Source: Kaistia dalseonensis (GTDB lineage Bacteria; Pseudomonadota; Alphaproteobacteria; Rhizobiales; Kaistiaceae). From it: a DNA stretch of 64,000 nt. The stretch lies in contig NZ_JAUSVO010000001.1 in assembly GCF_030814715.1 (NCBI RefSeq), positions 620,001 through 684,000 on the forward strand, given 5' to 3'. This document shows positions 51,059 to 58,667 of the stretch, piece after piece. The position numbers and the translations under genes were made by a program. A model generated the notes under the pieces. That model saw only the letters and a list, made by a program, of their open reading frames with translations, was not told where the DNA came from and made no database searches. The stretch's first letter is position 1, and each line of letters starts with the position of its first letter.

Positions 51059-51075
51059 TTATCGTTTGACAATAA
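51059..51075. promoter_or_regulatory. 17-bp dyad, site 1 (DUF2975 side)
   Basis: TTATCG-TTTGA-CAATAA. Six-base half-sites related by two-fold symmetry (one mismatch) with a 5-bp centre, 43 bases ahead of the DUF2975 start. The same design recurs at 51101-51117. Confidence 0.6.
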
Positions 51076-51100
51076 TTTCTAGCTGCCGGATAAGCAATAA

Positions 51101-51117
51101 TTGTTGTTTTACGATAA
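51101..51117. promoter_or_regulatory. 17-bp dyad, site 2 (exported-protein side)
   Basis: TTGTTG-TTTTA-CGATAA. Same half-site pattern and 5-bp centre as site 1. The centres of the two sites are 42 bp apart, four helical turns, so both would face the same side of the DNA. It ends 12 bases before the ATG at 51130. Confidence 0.6.
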
Positions 51118-51129
51118 CGGAGTTTGCAA

Positions 51130-51501
51130 ATGAACGCTATACGCACCGTGCTGCTCACGCTCTCGCTTGGCCTCGCCTTGCCGGCGCAGGCGACCCCGTC
51201 GACGCCCACCGGAGCGATCTCCGTGGCCCAGGTCGTCGACCTGATCCGGCGCTCGCCAACGGACAATGCCGCCCGAAACGCAGCGATGGCCTATCTCGCG
51301 GGCGTCGGGGAAGCCACCGGCCTGCTGGTTGCCGAGGCCGGGCGGCGTTCCTCAGTCACCATCACCTGTGCCAGACCACTTGGCATTTCGAGCACGACAG
51401 CGCTCGCCGCGCTTTCTCGCACGGACAAGGGGACGTGGGACAGAACCGCTGCTACCCCCATCGTCGTCGACGACATGCTGAGCCGCGCGGGTTGCCGCTA
51501 G
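51130..51501 (+). CDS. Small exported protein, possibly Rap1a/Tai-like
   Basis: 123 residues from ATG 51130; GGAG lies 8 bases upstream. Signal peptide MNAIRTVLLTLSLGLALPAQ, cleavage after AQA. The mature part has VDLIRRSPTDNAARNAAMAY, LAGVGEATGLLVAEAGRRSS, VTITCARPLGISSTTALAAL and a C-terminal Cys in MLSRAGCR. The Y-L-x-G-V motif followed by a central C and a terminal C resembles the Rap1a/Tai fold used by type VI secretion immunity proteins and by other periplasmic proteins of unknown role. No effector or secretion gene is near, so an immunity role is not supported by context. It faces the DUF2975/YozG pair across two operator-like dyads and is probably co-regulated with it. Confidence 0.6.
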   Translation: MNAIRTVLLTLSLGLALPAQATPSTPTGAISVAQVVDLIRRSPTDNAARNAAMAYLAGVGEATGLLVAEAGRRSSVTITCARPLGISSTTALAALSRTDKGTWDRTAATPIVVDDMLSRAGCR

Positions 51502-51815
51502 TTGATCAAGGTTGGGGGCGGTCGCCATGCTGCGGCCGCCCCCCTTATCGAGCTCTCGCAGAGTTGCGGGCTCGACGATCCCGTATCCTCCGCTGGGTCA
51601 ACCGGCGGCCGACCGCCAAGCCCGCCCGTGGAGCCTATTGCACACGCCGATTGGCCGAGGGCGGTCGGAACGACAGTCAGTACCATTTGGCACCTGTCCC
51701 GTAGTCGCCGGAGTACGTCGATACAATTTCGTACTACCGATATTCGAACATAAACAATTTTGCATGCTCTCCAAGTCGGACATCTTGCCGTTGTCACGAA
51801 CTCATGGAGAACACG
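51502..51815. other. Intergenic region with a hairpin and a dyad
   Basis: 314 bases. Just after the small exported protein, GGGGGCGG (51514-51521) pairs with CCGCCCCC (51536-51543), a terminator-like hairpin with a 14-nt loop and CTTA after it. Further on, AGTACG (51712-51717) and CGTACT (51730-51735) form a 6-bp-arm dyad in an AT-rich stretch that probably holds the SRPBCC promoter. No coding frame is credible. Confidence 0.45.
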
Positions 51816-52412
51816 ATGTCTGAACACGAAGCGTCGATAGCGAACGGATTGAAGTCCCCTGGCAGGGTGGCGAAGCGGGCAGGTCTGTGGTCAACCATCA
51901 TGGCGTCTTGCGCCGCGCTGCTGATACTGAACGGCGGCACCGGGCCGTCTTACGCGATGGATATCGACCGCGCGGCTCCGGTCATCAGCAGCGACGAAAT
52001 CCTGATCAACGCGCCGATCGACATCATCTGGAGCGTTCAGACCAACATCTCGAACTGGCCGCAGTGGCGGCCGACGGTGCCTGCGGCGCATTGGGAGGGC
52101 GAGTTGAAGGTCGGCTCGGCTTTCCGCTGGGAGGAGGGCGGGCTCAAGATCGTTTCAACCGTGCGCGAGATCGTGCCCGAGCGACGGATCGTCTGGACCG
52201 GCCCCGCCCAGGGCATTGATGCGGTTCATGCCTGGACGTTCACGCCCACCGAGCATGGCGTGCTCGTCCGGACCGAAGAGTCCTGGAACGGCGAGGCCGT
52301 TCGCGGCATGGAACCGACGCTGCAACCGATCCTGGACGGCGCCTTGAAGGATTGGCTGATGCGGCTCAAGGCGAAAAGCGAAAGTGTCGGCGGATCGCAC
52401 GTCGCCGGGTGA
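51816..52412 (+). CDS. Membrane-anchored or exported SRPBCC-family protein
   Basis: 198 residues from ATG 51816 (GGAGAACACG upstream); an in-frame ATG at 51804 has no site. After a basic 20-residue start there is a hydrophobic segment (WSTIMASCAALLILNGGTGP) that may be a signal peptide or anchor. Residues about 50-190 form a START/SRPBCC fold: ILINAPIDIIWSVQTNISNW, PQWRPTVPAAHWEGELKVGS, FRWEEGGLKIVSTVREIVPE, RRIVWTGPAQGIDAVHAWTF. The family binds hydrophobic ligands. An exported SRPBCC is unusual. It stands alone between two regulator modules; its ligand is unknown. Confidence 0.78.
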   Translation: MSEHEASIANGLKSPGRVAKRAGLWSTIMASCAALLILNGGTGPSYAMDIDRAAPVISSDEILINAPIDIIWSVQTNISNWPQWRPTVPAAHWEGELKVGSAFRWEEGGLKIVSTVREIVPERRIVWTGPAQGIDAVHAWTFTPTEHGVLVRTEESWNGEAVRGMEPTLQPILDGALKDWLMRLKAKSESVGGSHVAG

Positions 52413-52555
52413 TGCAGCGGGCGGTCACCCTTTCGCTGCAGCCCGATCGGTGTCATCCGGCTCACGAAACGGACCATTGCGACGAGGCCGCCACTCGGCC
52501 CCGCCGCGATCCTCGGCGATACGGCCGTCCTCGGAAAGCTGAGCGGGGTTGCCGC

Positions 52556-53173
52556 TCAACCAGGAGGGGCCTTGGCGAGGGCGCTTGCCTGGAAGCGCAG
52601 GCCGTCGATGAGGAGGGCCACCATCCGGCGCGCCTCGTCGACGTCGCCATCGCTCGCTGGCGCGGCGAGCCTCATGGCCGCCAGCAGCAATGCACGCGCA
52701 TCCACGTCGGCACGGATCTCCCCCACGGCGGCGGCGGCATCGAGCAAGCCGCGCAATGCGGGCGTGAGTTGGCCCAGGACGTAGTTCGGCAGCGCCTGGT
52801 AGGCCGGATCGCCGGAGTGAAGTGCGGGTCCCAGGCCACGCTTGGTGCTGGCGAGATCCACCAGACGCTGGACCCATTCGGCAAGCGCCGCGCCTGGTGG
52901 TTCGCTTCCGCCCAATGTCGCGGCCGCCACGACGCAATTGTCGACTTCGCGCTGCATGATCGCTTTGACGAGGTCCGAGCGTTGCGGAAAGTGCCGATAG
53001 AGGGTGCCGACGCCGACGCCGGCCTCGGCGGCAATCGTCCGCATCGGCGCCTCGACGCCCAGCCTGTCGAACACGGTTGCGGCCGCCCGGAGGAGGGCAT
53101 CGACATTGCGGCGCGCATCGGCCCGCATCGGTGAGCTTTGCTTGTCCTGCGTGTCCGGTCGATCGACGTCCAT
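52556..53173 (-). CDS. TetR-family regulator of the divergent aldo-keto reductase gene
   Basis: 205 residues from ATG 53173 (MDVDRPDTQD); MRADAR at 53128 is an alternative. The frame to 53209 begins at a TTG inside the operator and is rejected. HTH: RRNVDALLRAAATVFDRLGV, MRTIAAEAGVGVGTLYRHFPQRSDLVKAIM. The C-terminal part (EWVQRLVDLASTKRGLGPAL, YVLGQLTPALRGLLDAAAAV, DARALLLAAMRLAAPASDGD) fits the SACE_7040-type ligand domain common in regulators of oxidoreductases. It should bind the perfect dyad at 53201-53217 and repress the reductase gene. Confidence 0.88.
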   Translation of the reverse strand: MDVDRPDTQDKQSSPMRADARRNVDALLRAAATVFDRLGVEAPMRTIAAEAGVGVGTLYRHFPQRSDLVKAIMQREVDNCVVAAATLGGSEPPGAALAEWVQRLVDLASTKRGLGPALHSGDPAYQALPNYVLGQLTPALRGLLDAAAAVGEIRADVDARALLLAAMRLAAPASDGDVDEARRMVALLIDGLRFQASALAKAPPG

Positions 53174-53200
53174 CTTCTGAAACCCATGGCTACTTGATAA

Positions 53201-53217
53201 ACGGAACAACGTTCCGT
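53201..53217. promoter_or_regulatory. Perfect operator dyad between TetR and AKR genes
   Basis: ACGGAAC-AAC-GTTCCGT, a 7-3-7 perfect inverted repeat. A second, weaker site ACGG-TGG-TTCCGT follows at 53226-53238. Both lie between the divergent start codons. Confidence 0.7.
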
Positions 53218-53292
53218 ATAAATGGACGGTGGTTCCGTTTCATATCTATATCGCTGGCGGCAGATCCGCCAGACCCCATCAAGGAGACGAAG

Positions 53293-54327
53293 ATGCATTA
53301 CCGCCCTCTCGGCCGGACCGGCATTCAGGTGAGCCGCTATTGTCTCGGCACGATGATGTTCGGCAAGCTGGCCAATGCGGATCATGATGCGTGTATCGGC
53401 ATGGTCCACAAGGCGCTCGACTTCGGCATCAACTTCGTCGACACGGCCGATGCCTACAGCCAGGGCGATTCCGAGATCATTGTCGGCAAGGCGTTGAAGG
53501 GCCGTAGAGATGCGGTCGTGCTCGCCACCAAAGCCGCCCTTCCAATGGGCGATGGTCCGAACCAGCGCGGAATGTCGCGTCGCTGGATCACGCAAGCGGT
53601 CGAGGGCTCGTTGCAGCGCCTGCAGACCGACTATATCGACCTCTACCAGATCCATCGCATGTCGCCGGATACGGATGTGGAGGAGACGCTTTCGGTGCTC
53701 ACCGATCTGATGCGCGCCGGCAAGATCCGCGCTTTCGGCGCATCGACCGTTCCCGCGTCCGACATTGTGGAGGCCCAATGGACGGCCGAGCGTCGTGGCC
53801 TGGCGCGTTTCCGCACCGAGCAGCCGCCCTACTCGATCCTCAACCGTTCGATCGAGCGCGAGGTGTTGCCGACCTGCCAGCGCTATGGCATGGGCGTGAT
53901 GGCCTGGAGCCCATTGGCGAAAGGCATGCTGACCGGCAAGTATCGAAAGGGCGAGCCGCAGCCGGATTCGCTGCGCGCGAAGTTCTTCCCGCAGGCGATG
54001 TCGGACGAAGCGAGTCTCAGCGCGGTCGAGCAACTCGTTCCCGTGGCTGAAGGCGCTGGCATCTCGCTGATGCACATGGCGCTTGCTTTCGTCCTGTCCC
54101 ACCCCGCGCTCACCGCAGCGATCATCGGCCCCCGCACCATGGAGCAGCTCGATGGCCTGCTCGCGGGCGCGGACGTCGTGTTGAGCGATGACATCCTCGA
54201 CCGGATCGACGAGATCGTGCCTCCCGGCGTCGACGTCGCCCCTCTCGAGAGAGCGGCATACGTGCCGCCATCGCTGGCGCAGCGCTCGCTGCGCCGCCTC
54301 GCGATCGTGGAGCGGTCAGCCGCCTGA
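53293..54327 (+). CDS. Aldo-keto reductase
   Basis: 344 residues from ATG 53293, with AAGGAGACGAAG just ahead. AKR barrel with the catalytic set: Asp and Tyr in NFVDTADAYSQGDSE, Lys in VVLATKAALPMGDG, His in YIDLYQIHRMSPDT. The C-terminal NADPH-binding region is FVLSHPALTAAIIGPRTMEQLDG. It belongs to the potassium-channel-beta/YajO-like group of AKRs that reduce aldehydes and quinones. Regulation by a divergent TetR protein suggests induction by an electrophile or xenobiotic. No partner gene is downstream; a GC hairpin at 54383 separates it from the next, convergent locus. Confidence 0.92.
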   Translation: MHYRPLGRTGIQVSRYCLGTMMFGKLANADHDACIGMVHKALDFGINFVDTADAYSQGDSEIIVGKALKGRRDAVVLATKAALPMGDGPNQRGMSRRWITQAVEGSLQRLQTDYIDLYQIHRMSPDTDVEETLSVLTDLMRAGKIRAFGASTVPASDIVEAQWTAERRGLARFRTEQPPYSILNRSIEREVLPTCQRYGMGVMAWSPLAKGMLTGKYRKGEPQPDSLRAKFFPQAMSDEASLSAVEQLVPVAEGAGISLMHMALAFVLSHPALTAAIIGPRTMEQLDGLLAGADVVLSDDILDRIDEIVPPGVDVAPLERAAYVPPSLAQRSLRRLAIVERSAA

Positions 54328-54382
54328 CGGGAGCGCGCCGCCGGCAAGGGGCAGCACGGCTCGCGAAAGAGCAGTGATCATA

Positions 54383-54407
54383 GCCGGCGCGCGAACGGCG
54401 CGCCGGC
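54383..54407. terminator. Terminator-like hairpin between convergent genes
   Basis: Perfect 10-bp arms GCCGGCGCGC (54383-54392) and GCGCGCCGGC (54398-54407) with a GAACG loop. No T tract. It separates the accessory block from the organosulfur locus. Confidence 0.55.
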
Positions 54408-54518
54408 AGGAACCTCGTCATATCGATGAACGAGGACGGGGGCCCTGAATTTCGGCCACCCCGCGCATCCCCCGCACGGCGATCGCTATCATCGCGGCAC
54501 GGAATTCGCGCTGGATGT

Positions 54519-55469
54519 TCAGCCTGGCGTCCGCAGGGCGAGGAGGCGCCGCGCATTGGCGCCCGCGATGAGCGCCTGCGCCTCGGCGTCGAGGCTGGCT
54601 TCCGTGAGGCTCGCGGTCAGGGTCGGCCGCGAAAGCGCCGGGAGGATCGGCCAGTCCGTTCCCGCCAGCACGCGCTCGGCGCCGAAGAAGCCGGTGAGCG
54701 TGCGGATGATCGCCGGATCGTGCCCCATCGTGTCGAAATAGATGTTCGGGCGGAGGCCGGCGGCGCGGGCCTCGCGGCCATATTTGCCGCCGCGCGAGGC
54801 TTGCACGATCGCGCCGAGGCCGAGGGTGGCGAAGACCAGGTGCAGGTCCGGCAGTTCGTCGAGCAGGCCCGACTGCAGCAGCGAGAGAAAGGCGACGCCG
54901 TTCATCAGCCCGCGTCCCAGCGAATTGCCGAGCGCGCCGGCGCCGGCGATGAGGCTTTCCCGCCCCGGCGTGTTGTTGGGATGAACGAAGACCGGCACCT
55001 TGAGGCGCGCGGCGACTTCCAGCGTCGGGCGCGCGCTCGCATCGCCCGGAAAGACGCCATGCCGGCTCGAATCGATCACGATGCCGGAAAGCCCGAGCTC
55101 GCCGACCGCCCGCTCGGCCTCGCGCGCCCCGGCCTCGCCCGAGAACACGTCGACCACGGCGAGCGCGGCGAGGTGATCGGGATGGGCCTGCACGAGGCCA
55201 GCCAGATAGTCGTTCGTCCGCGACACCTCCGCGGCGTCGACCGGCGCTTCCGTGCCGAACCGGCTCTCGATCGTCGCGCTGATCACGCTGAGCGAGACGC
55301 CGCCGGCGAGCGCCTCATCGATCAAGGCCGAGGGGCTGGTGATGCGGCGGCGGATATCGTCCGAAAAACCGAAGCCGGGCTGGTGGCCGCTCCCGTCGGC
55401 GGCGGCCCAGTGGGCGGGCCATAGATGGGTGTGAAAATCGACGATGTCGAGCCAATCGGTGGAGGTCAT
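54519..55469 (-). CDS. Amidohydrolase-2 family metal-dependent hydrolase
   Basis: 316 residues of the amidohydrolase superfamily TIM barrel. Metal-site landmarks: IVDFHTHLWPAHW (HxH), PVFVHPNNTPGRESLI (His), IYFDTMGHDPAII (His) and VLAGTDWPILPAL (Asp). This group covers decarboxylases and hydrolases of small carboxylates (the ACMSD/TIM-barrel 'Amidohydro_2' family). It is last in the minus-strand locus and overlaps the upstream flavoprotein gene by 4 bases, so the two enzymes probably act on one substrate, with the hydrolase finishing what the monooxygenase begins. The substrate is unknown. Confidence 0.84.
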   Translation of the reverse strand: MTSTDWLDIVDFHTHLWPAHWAAADGSGHQPGFGFSDDIRRRITSPSALIDEALAGGVSLSVISATIESRFGTEAPVDAAEVSRTNDYLAGLVQAHPDHLAALAVVDVFSGEAGAREAERAVGELGLSGIVIDSSRHGVFPGDASARPTLEVAARLKVPVFVHPNNTPGRESLIAGAGALGNSLGRGLMNGVAFLSLLQSGLLDELPDLHLVFATLGLGAIVQASRGGKYGREARAAGLRPNIYFDTMGHDPAIIRTLTGFFGAERVLAGTDWPILPALSRPTLTASLTEASLDAEAQALIAGANARRLLALRTPG

Positions 55470-56716
55470 GCGGGCACCTTCTCGGCAGTCGTCTCGCTCG
55501 TACCGATGCGATATTGGGCGGGTGGCGGGGTTCCGTTGACGGCGAAATCGCCCACGACGCGGTCGCGATAGATGCGCGGATTGTGCGAGGAGATCGTGCG
55601 CGCGTTGCGCCAGTAGCGGTCGAGGCCGAGGCCGCGCTTGGCAGCCGATGCGCCGAGCGCGTCGAAGAGCAGCGTCGTCGCGTCGAGGATCAGATTGGTC
55701 ACGACATTGACCGACTGGTTGATCTCGAGTTCCGCAATCGCATTGGCGGCCGCGAGCCTCTCGGGATTGCTGTCGAGGCGTGCCTCATAGGCGCGCTGGG
55801 TCGCCTCCGCCGCCCTGAGGACGATCGACCCCGATGAATAGGCGGCGCCGCGCACGCGACCCACGACCTGCAGGATCTGCGGGTCTTCGCTGACGCGGGG
55901 CGCATTGCCATGGCTATAGATGCGGGTGCGCTCGCGCACGAGCCGCGCGACGTCATTGGCGGCGGCGCGGCCGATGCCGGCGAGCGTCGCCAGATGGACG
56001 AGCTGGAAGAAGGCCGACGAATAAGCGAACCGTCCGCCGGGCGGATTGACGAGTTCCGGGTCGATCACGACGTCGGAGAAGCGCACCGTGCCGCTCGCCG
56101 TCAGCGCCTGGCCGAAGCCGTCCCAATCATCGATGACGTCGACGCCGGGTGCCTGTCGCGGTACGAGCGCGCCGACGGGCTGGCCGTTCTCGTCGGTTCC
56201 GCCGAGATTGATCCAGTCGGCGAAGAGCGAGCCGGTCGTGTAATATTTCGAGCCGTTGAGCAGCCAGTGATCGCCATGGCGCGTCAGCCGGGTCGAGAAC
56301 GCGCCGATGCGGGCCTCGCCCACCTCGGAGAAGCCGCTTCCGATCGTCTCGCGATTGGCGATGCGCCCGAGCCAGACGGCGCGCCATTCGAGCGCGCTCG
56401 AATTCAGCACATCCTCGGTGAAGCCGAAATGCGAGCGCAGCGCATTGGTGACGTTGGAATCGGCCTCCGATAATTCGATCAGCAGGTTGAAGAGTTCCGG
56501 CAGGCTGGCGCCGAAGCCGCCTTGCTCCGGCGCGAGGCGCAAGGTGGTGAAGCCGGCATCCCGTAGCCAGCCGATCTCCTCATGGGGCAGGCCGCGCGCA
56601 AGGTCGCGCTCGACCGCTGTGGCGCGGATGCGGGCGAAGACGGGGCGGAATTCCTGCGCGAGCGCTTCATAGCGCTCCGATGGTCCCGCGCCCCATGCCA
56701 AATCGATCTGGGTCAT
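55466..56716 (-). CDS. Acyl-CoA-dehydrogenase-fold flavoprotein, DszC/SfnB-like (paralogue 1)
   Basis: 416 residues. The fold is that of acyl-CoA dehydrogenase, but the motifs point to the flavin-dependent monooxygenase branch: an N-terminal helical domain with LRDAGFTTLRLAPEQGGFGA, SLPELFNLLIELSEADSNVT, NALRSHFGFTEDVLNS, WLLNGSKYYTTGSLFADWIN, IDDWDGFGQALTASGTVRFS and a C-terminus with RYWRNARTISSHNPRIYRDR, VVGDFAVNGT. The RNARTxxxHxP motif is shared with DszC. Members use reduced FMN and oxygen, or act in sulfur acquisition (SfnB). A paralogue of 415 residues lies 4 kb upstream in the same locus. No flavin reductase gene is visible in the window. Confidence 0.85.
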   Translation of the reverse strand: MTQIDLAWGAGPSERYEALAQEFRPVFARIRATAVERDLARGLPHEEIGWLRDAGFTTLRLAPEQGGFGASLPELFNLLIELSEADSNVTNALRSHFGFTEDVLNSSALEWRAVWLGRIANRETIGSGFSEVGEARIGAFSTRLTRHGDHWLLNGSKYYTTGSLFADWINLGGTDENGQPVGALVPRQAPGVDVIDDWDGFGQALTASGTVRFSDVVIDPELVNPPGGRFAYSSAFFQLVHLATLAGIGRAAANDVARLVRERTRIYSHGNAPRVSEDPQILQVVGRVRGAAYSSGSIVLRAAEATQRAYEARLDSNPERLAAANAIAELEINQSVNVVTNLILDATTLLFDALGASAAKRGLGLDRYWRNARTISSHNPRIYRDRVVGDFAVNGTPPPAQYRIGTSETTAEKVPA

Positions 56717-56792
56717 CCTTGTCCGTTCGGGATGTTGGAGATTGATATCGCCCGCGCGGCGTGGCGTTCGCCGCGCAGGCCTCTGTCCGGCT

Positions 56793-58667
56793 CTACGCGA
56801 CCGCGGCCAGCTTGCTGCCGGCGAAGTCGTGCTTGAGGATTGCGATCTCGAAGCCGCGCCGCTTCAGCCAATGGGCCGTCGTGGCGGCCCGCGTTCCCGT
56901 CGGCTCGTCGATGAGCACGACGCGCGCGCCGCGCACCGCGATGGTCCGATAGGAAACGCCGAGCAATTGCCCACCCTCCGACGAGATCGAACCGGGCAGA
57001 TGGCTGGCCTCGAATTCCTCGGGCGTGCGCACGTCGAGCCAATAGGTCGTCCGGCCCTCATCATTCCGCCAGGCGCGCGCCGTCGCCTCGTCGATCTCGG
57101 GGATCGCATCCTCAGCCGCGATGCGGGCAGTGAAGCTCTCGGCTGCGCGGCGCGCCGCCTCCGATACCGGCCCGTAGAGGCGGGTTGCGCCCGTCTCGAG
57201 CGCGAGGCCGGCCTTGCGCCAGCCAGCGGTGCCGTCGTCGAGATAGGCGACCTTGTTCGGAACGCCGCCATCGATCAGCGTCTGCGCGCCGATGATCGCG
57301 CGCGGCAGTCCGGCGCAGGAAACGAGCACCTGCGTCTCCGGCGAGGGCACGAGGTCGGTGAAGCGCAGCAGCAGCTCGGCGCCGGGCACGCTGATCGCGC
57401 CGGGCACATGGTCGCGCGTGAACTCCTCGACCGTGCGCGTATCGAGCACGACCACATCCTTGCCGGCATCGCGCCACTGCTTCAGCTCCGCCGCGCTTAC
57501 GACCGGCGTGCCGCGCTCGTCGCGGATCGCGAGCGAGAAGACGACGCCGGGCGTATCGAAGGTCGGCAGGCCCTCGCCAAGCGCCAGCCAGGCCGGAACG
57601 CCGCCAGCAAGCGCCACGACATGGCTGCGACCGGCGCGTGCGAGCTTTTCCGCGATTTCGACGGCGATGCCGCTGCGATCGTCCACCAAAACGGTCCGAA
57701 CCGCATGGCGCGGAATATGTCGCCCGATCTCGGCCTCGACACGGTCCGCCGGCAGGTTGGTCGCATAAAGCGGCTCGCCCTTGCCGAAGGCGGCAGCATC
57801 GCGCAGGTCGAGCACGGCGAGTTCCTCGCCATCCTCGATCCAGGACCGGAAAGTCTGTGCGTCAATGGTCGGAGCACTCATGGGAGACCTATCCTTGTTG
57901 CGGGTCGGCGCATCGGCCGAGGGGGAGGGCGGAGCGGAAACGGCGGGCACGTCGACGCCGAGCCAGCTGAGCAATTGCCGTCGCAGGCGGTCGAGCGCCG
58001 GATCGCCGAGCGCGCGTGGGCGCGGCCAGTCGAGGATCGCCTCATGGGCGATCGACCCGTCGCGCATGACGAGGATGCGGTCGGCGAGAAGCAGCGCTTC
58101 TTCCACGTCATGGGTCACCAGCAGCACCGCCTGGCGGTGGCGCTGCCAGAGATCGGCCACCAGCGCCTGAGCCTTCAATCGCGTCAGTGCGTCGAGCGAG
58201 CCGAAGGGCTCGTCGAGCAGCAGCAGGTCGGGATTGCGGACCAGCGCCCGGGCGAGCGAAGCGCGCTGCGCCTCGCCGCCGGAAAGGTCCTTCGGCCATG
58301 CGTCACCGCGCGCGCCAAGGCCGACCTCGGCCAGCGCCGCATCGGCGCGTGCGCGGTCGCGCCTGCCGGGGAGGCCGACCACGACGTTGGCCCAGACGCG
58401 TTTCCACGGGAAAAGCCTCGGCGCCTGGAACGCGACGCCGCGCCGTGGCGAGACGAAGACATCGCCTTTAATGTCATGATCGAGATCGGCGAGGATGCGC
58501 AGCAGCGTGCTCTTGCCGCAGCCGCTGGCGCCGAGCAGGGCCACGAACTCGCCGCGGCGAATGTCGAGGTCGAGCCCCTTGATGACGGTGCGCTCGTCGA
58601 AGCGGCGGACCAGTCCACGGACGCGGATGGCGAGATCGTGCGGTGCAGCGGGCTGGCTCATGGTCAC
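56793..58667 (-). CDS. ABC transporter ATPase fused to three rhodanese domains
   Basis: 624 residues. Residues 1-262 are an SsuB/TauB-type ABC ATPase: Walker A GASGCGKST (46-54), Q-loop VAFQAPRLFPW, signature LSGGEAQR (128-135), Walker B LLLLDEP (148-154), switch His186. Residues 263-624 are three rhodanese domains, about 263-375, 388-492 and 522-613. Only the middle one has a catalytic cysteine (Cys451 in VSCAGLPRA); the equivalent loops of the others read DDRSG and DEPTG. The junction encodes PSADAPTRNKDRSPMSAPTI; the ATG of MSAP (57881) has AAGGATAGG just upstream, so a separate 362-residue rhodanese protein could also be made. The gene overlaps the permease gene by 4 bases. It suggests coupling of sulfur-compound import with sulfane transfer. 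Confidence 0.88.
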   Translation of the reverse strand: MTMSQPAAPHDLAIRVRGLVRRFDERTVIKGLDLDIRRGEFVALLGASGCGKSTLLRILADLDHDIKGDVFVSPRRGVAFQAPRLFPWKRVWANVVVGLPGRRDRARADAALAEVGLGARGDAWPKDLSGGEAQRASLARALVRNPDLLLLDEPFGSLDALTRLKAQALVADLWQRHRQAVLLVTHDVEEALLLADRILVMRDGSIAHEAILDWPRPRALGDPALDRLRRQLLSWLGVDVPAVSAPPSPSADAPTRNKDRSPMSAPTIDAQTFRSWIEDGEELAVLDLRDAAAFGKGEPLYATNLPADRVEAEIGRHIPRHAVRTVLVDDRSGIAVEIAEKLARAGRSHVVALAGGVPAWLALGEGLPTFDTPGVVFSLAIRDERGTPVVSAAELKQWRDAGKDVVVLDTRTVEEFTRDHVPGAISVPGAELLLRFTDLVPSPETQVLVSCAGLPRAIIGAQTLIDGGVPNKVAYLDDGTAGWRKAGLALETGATRLYGPVSEAARRAAESFTARIAAEDAIPEIDEATARAWRNDEGRTTYWLDVRTPEEFEASHLPGSISSEGGQLLGVSYRTIAVRGARVVLIDEPTGTRAATTAHWLKRRGFEIAILKHDFAGSKLAAVA

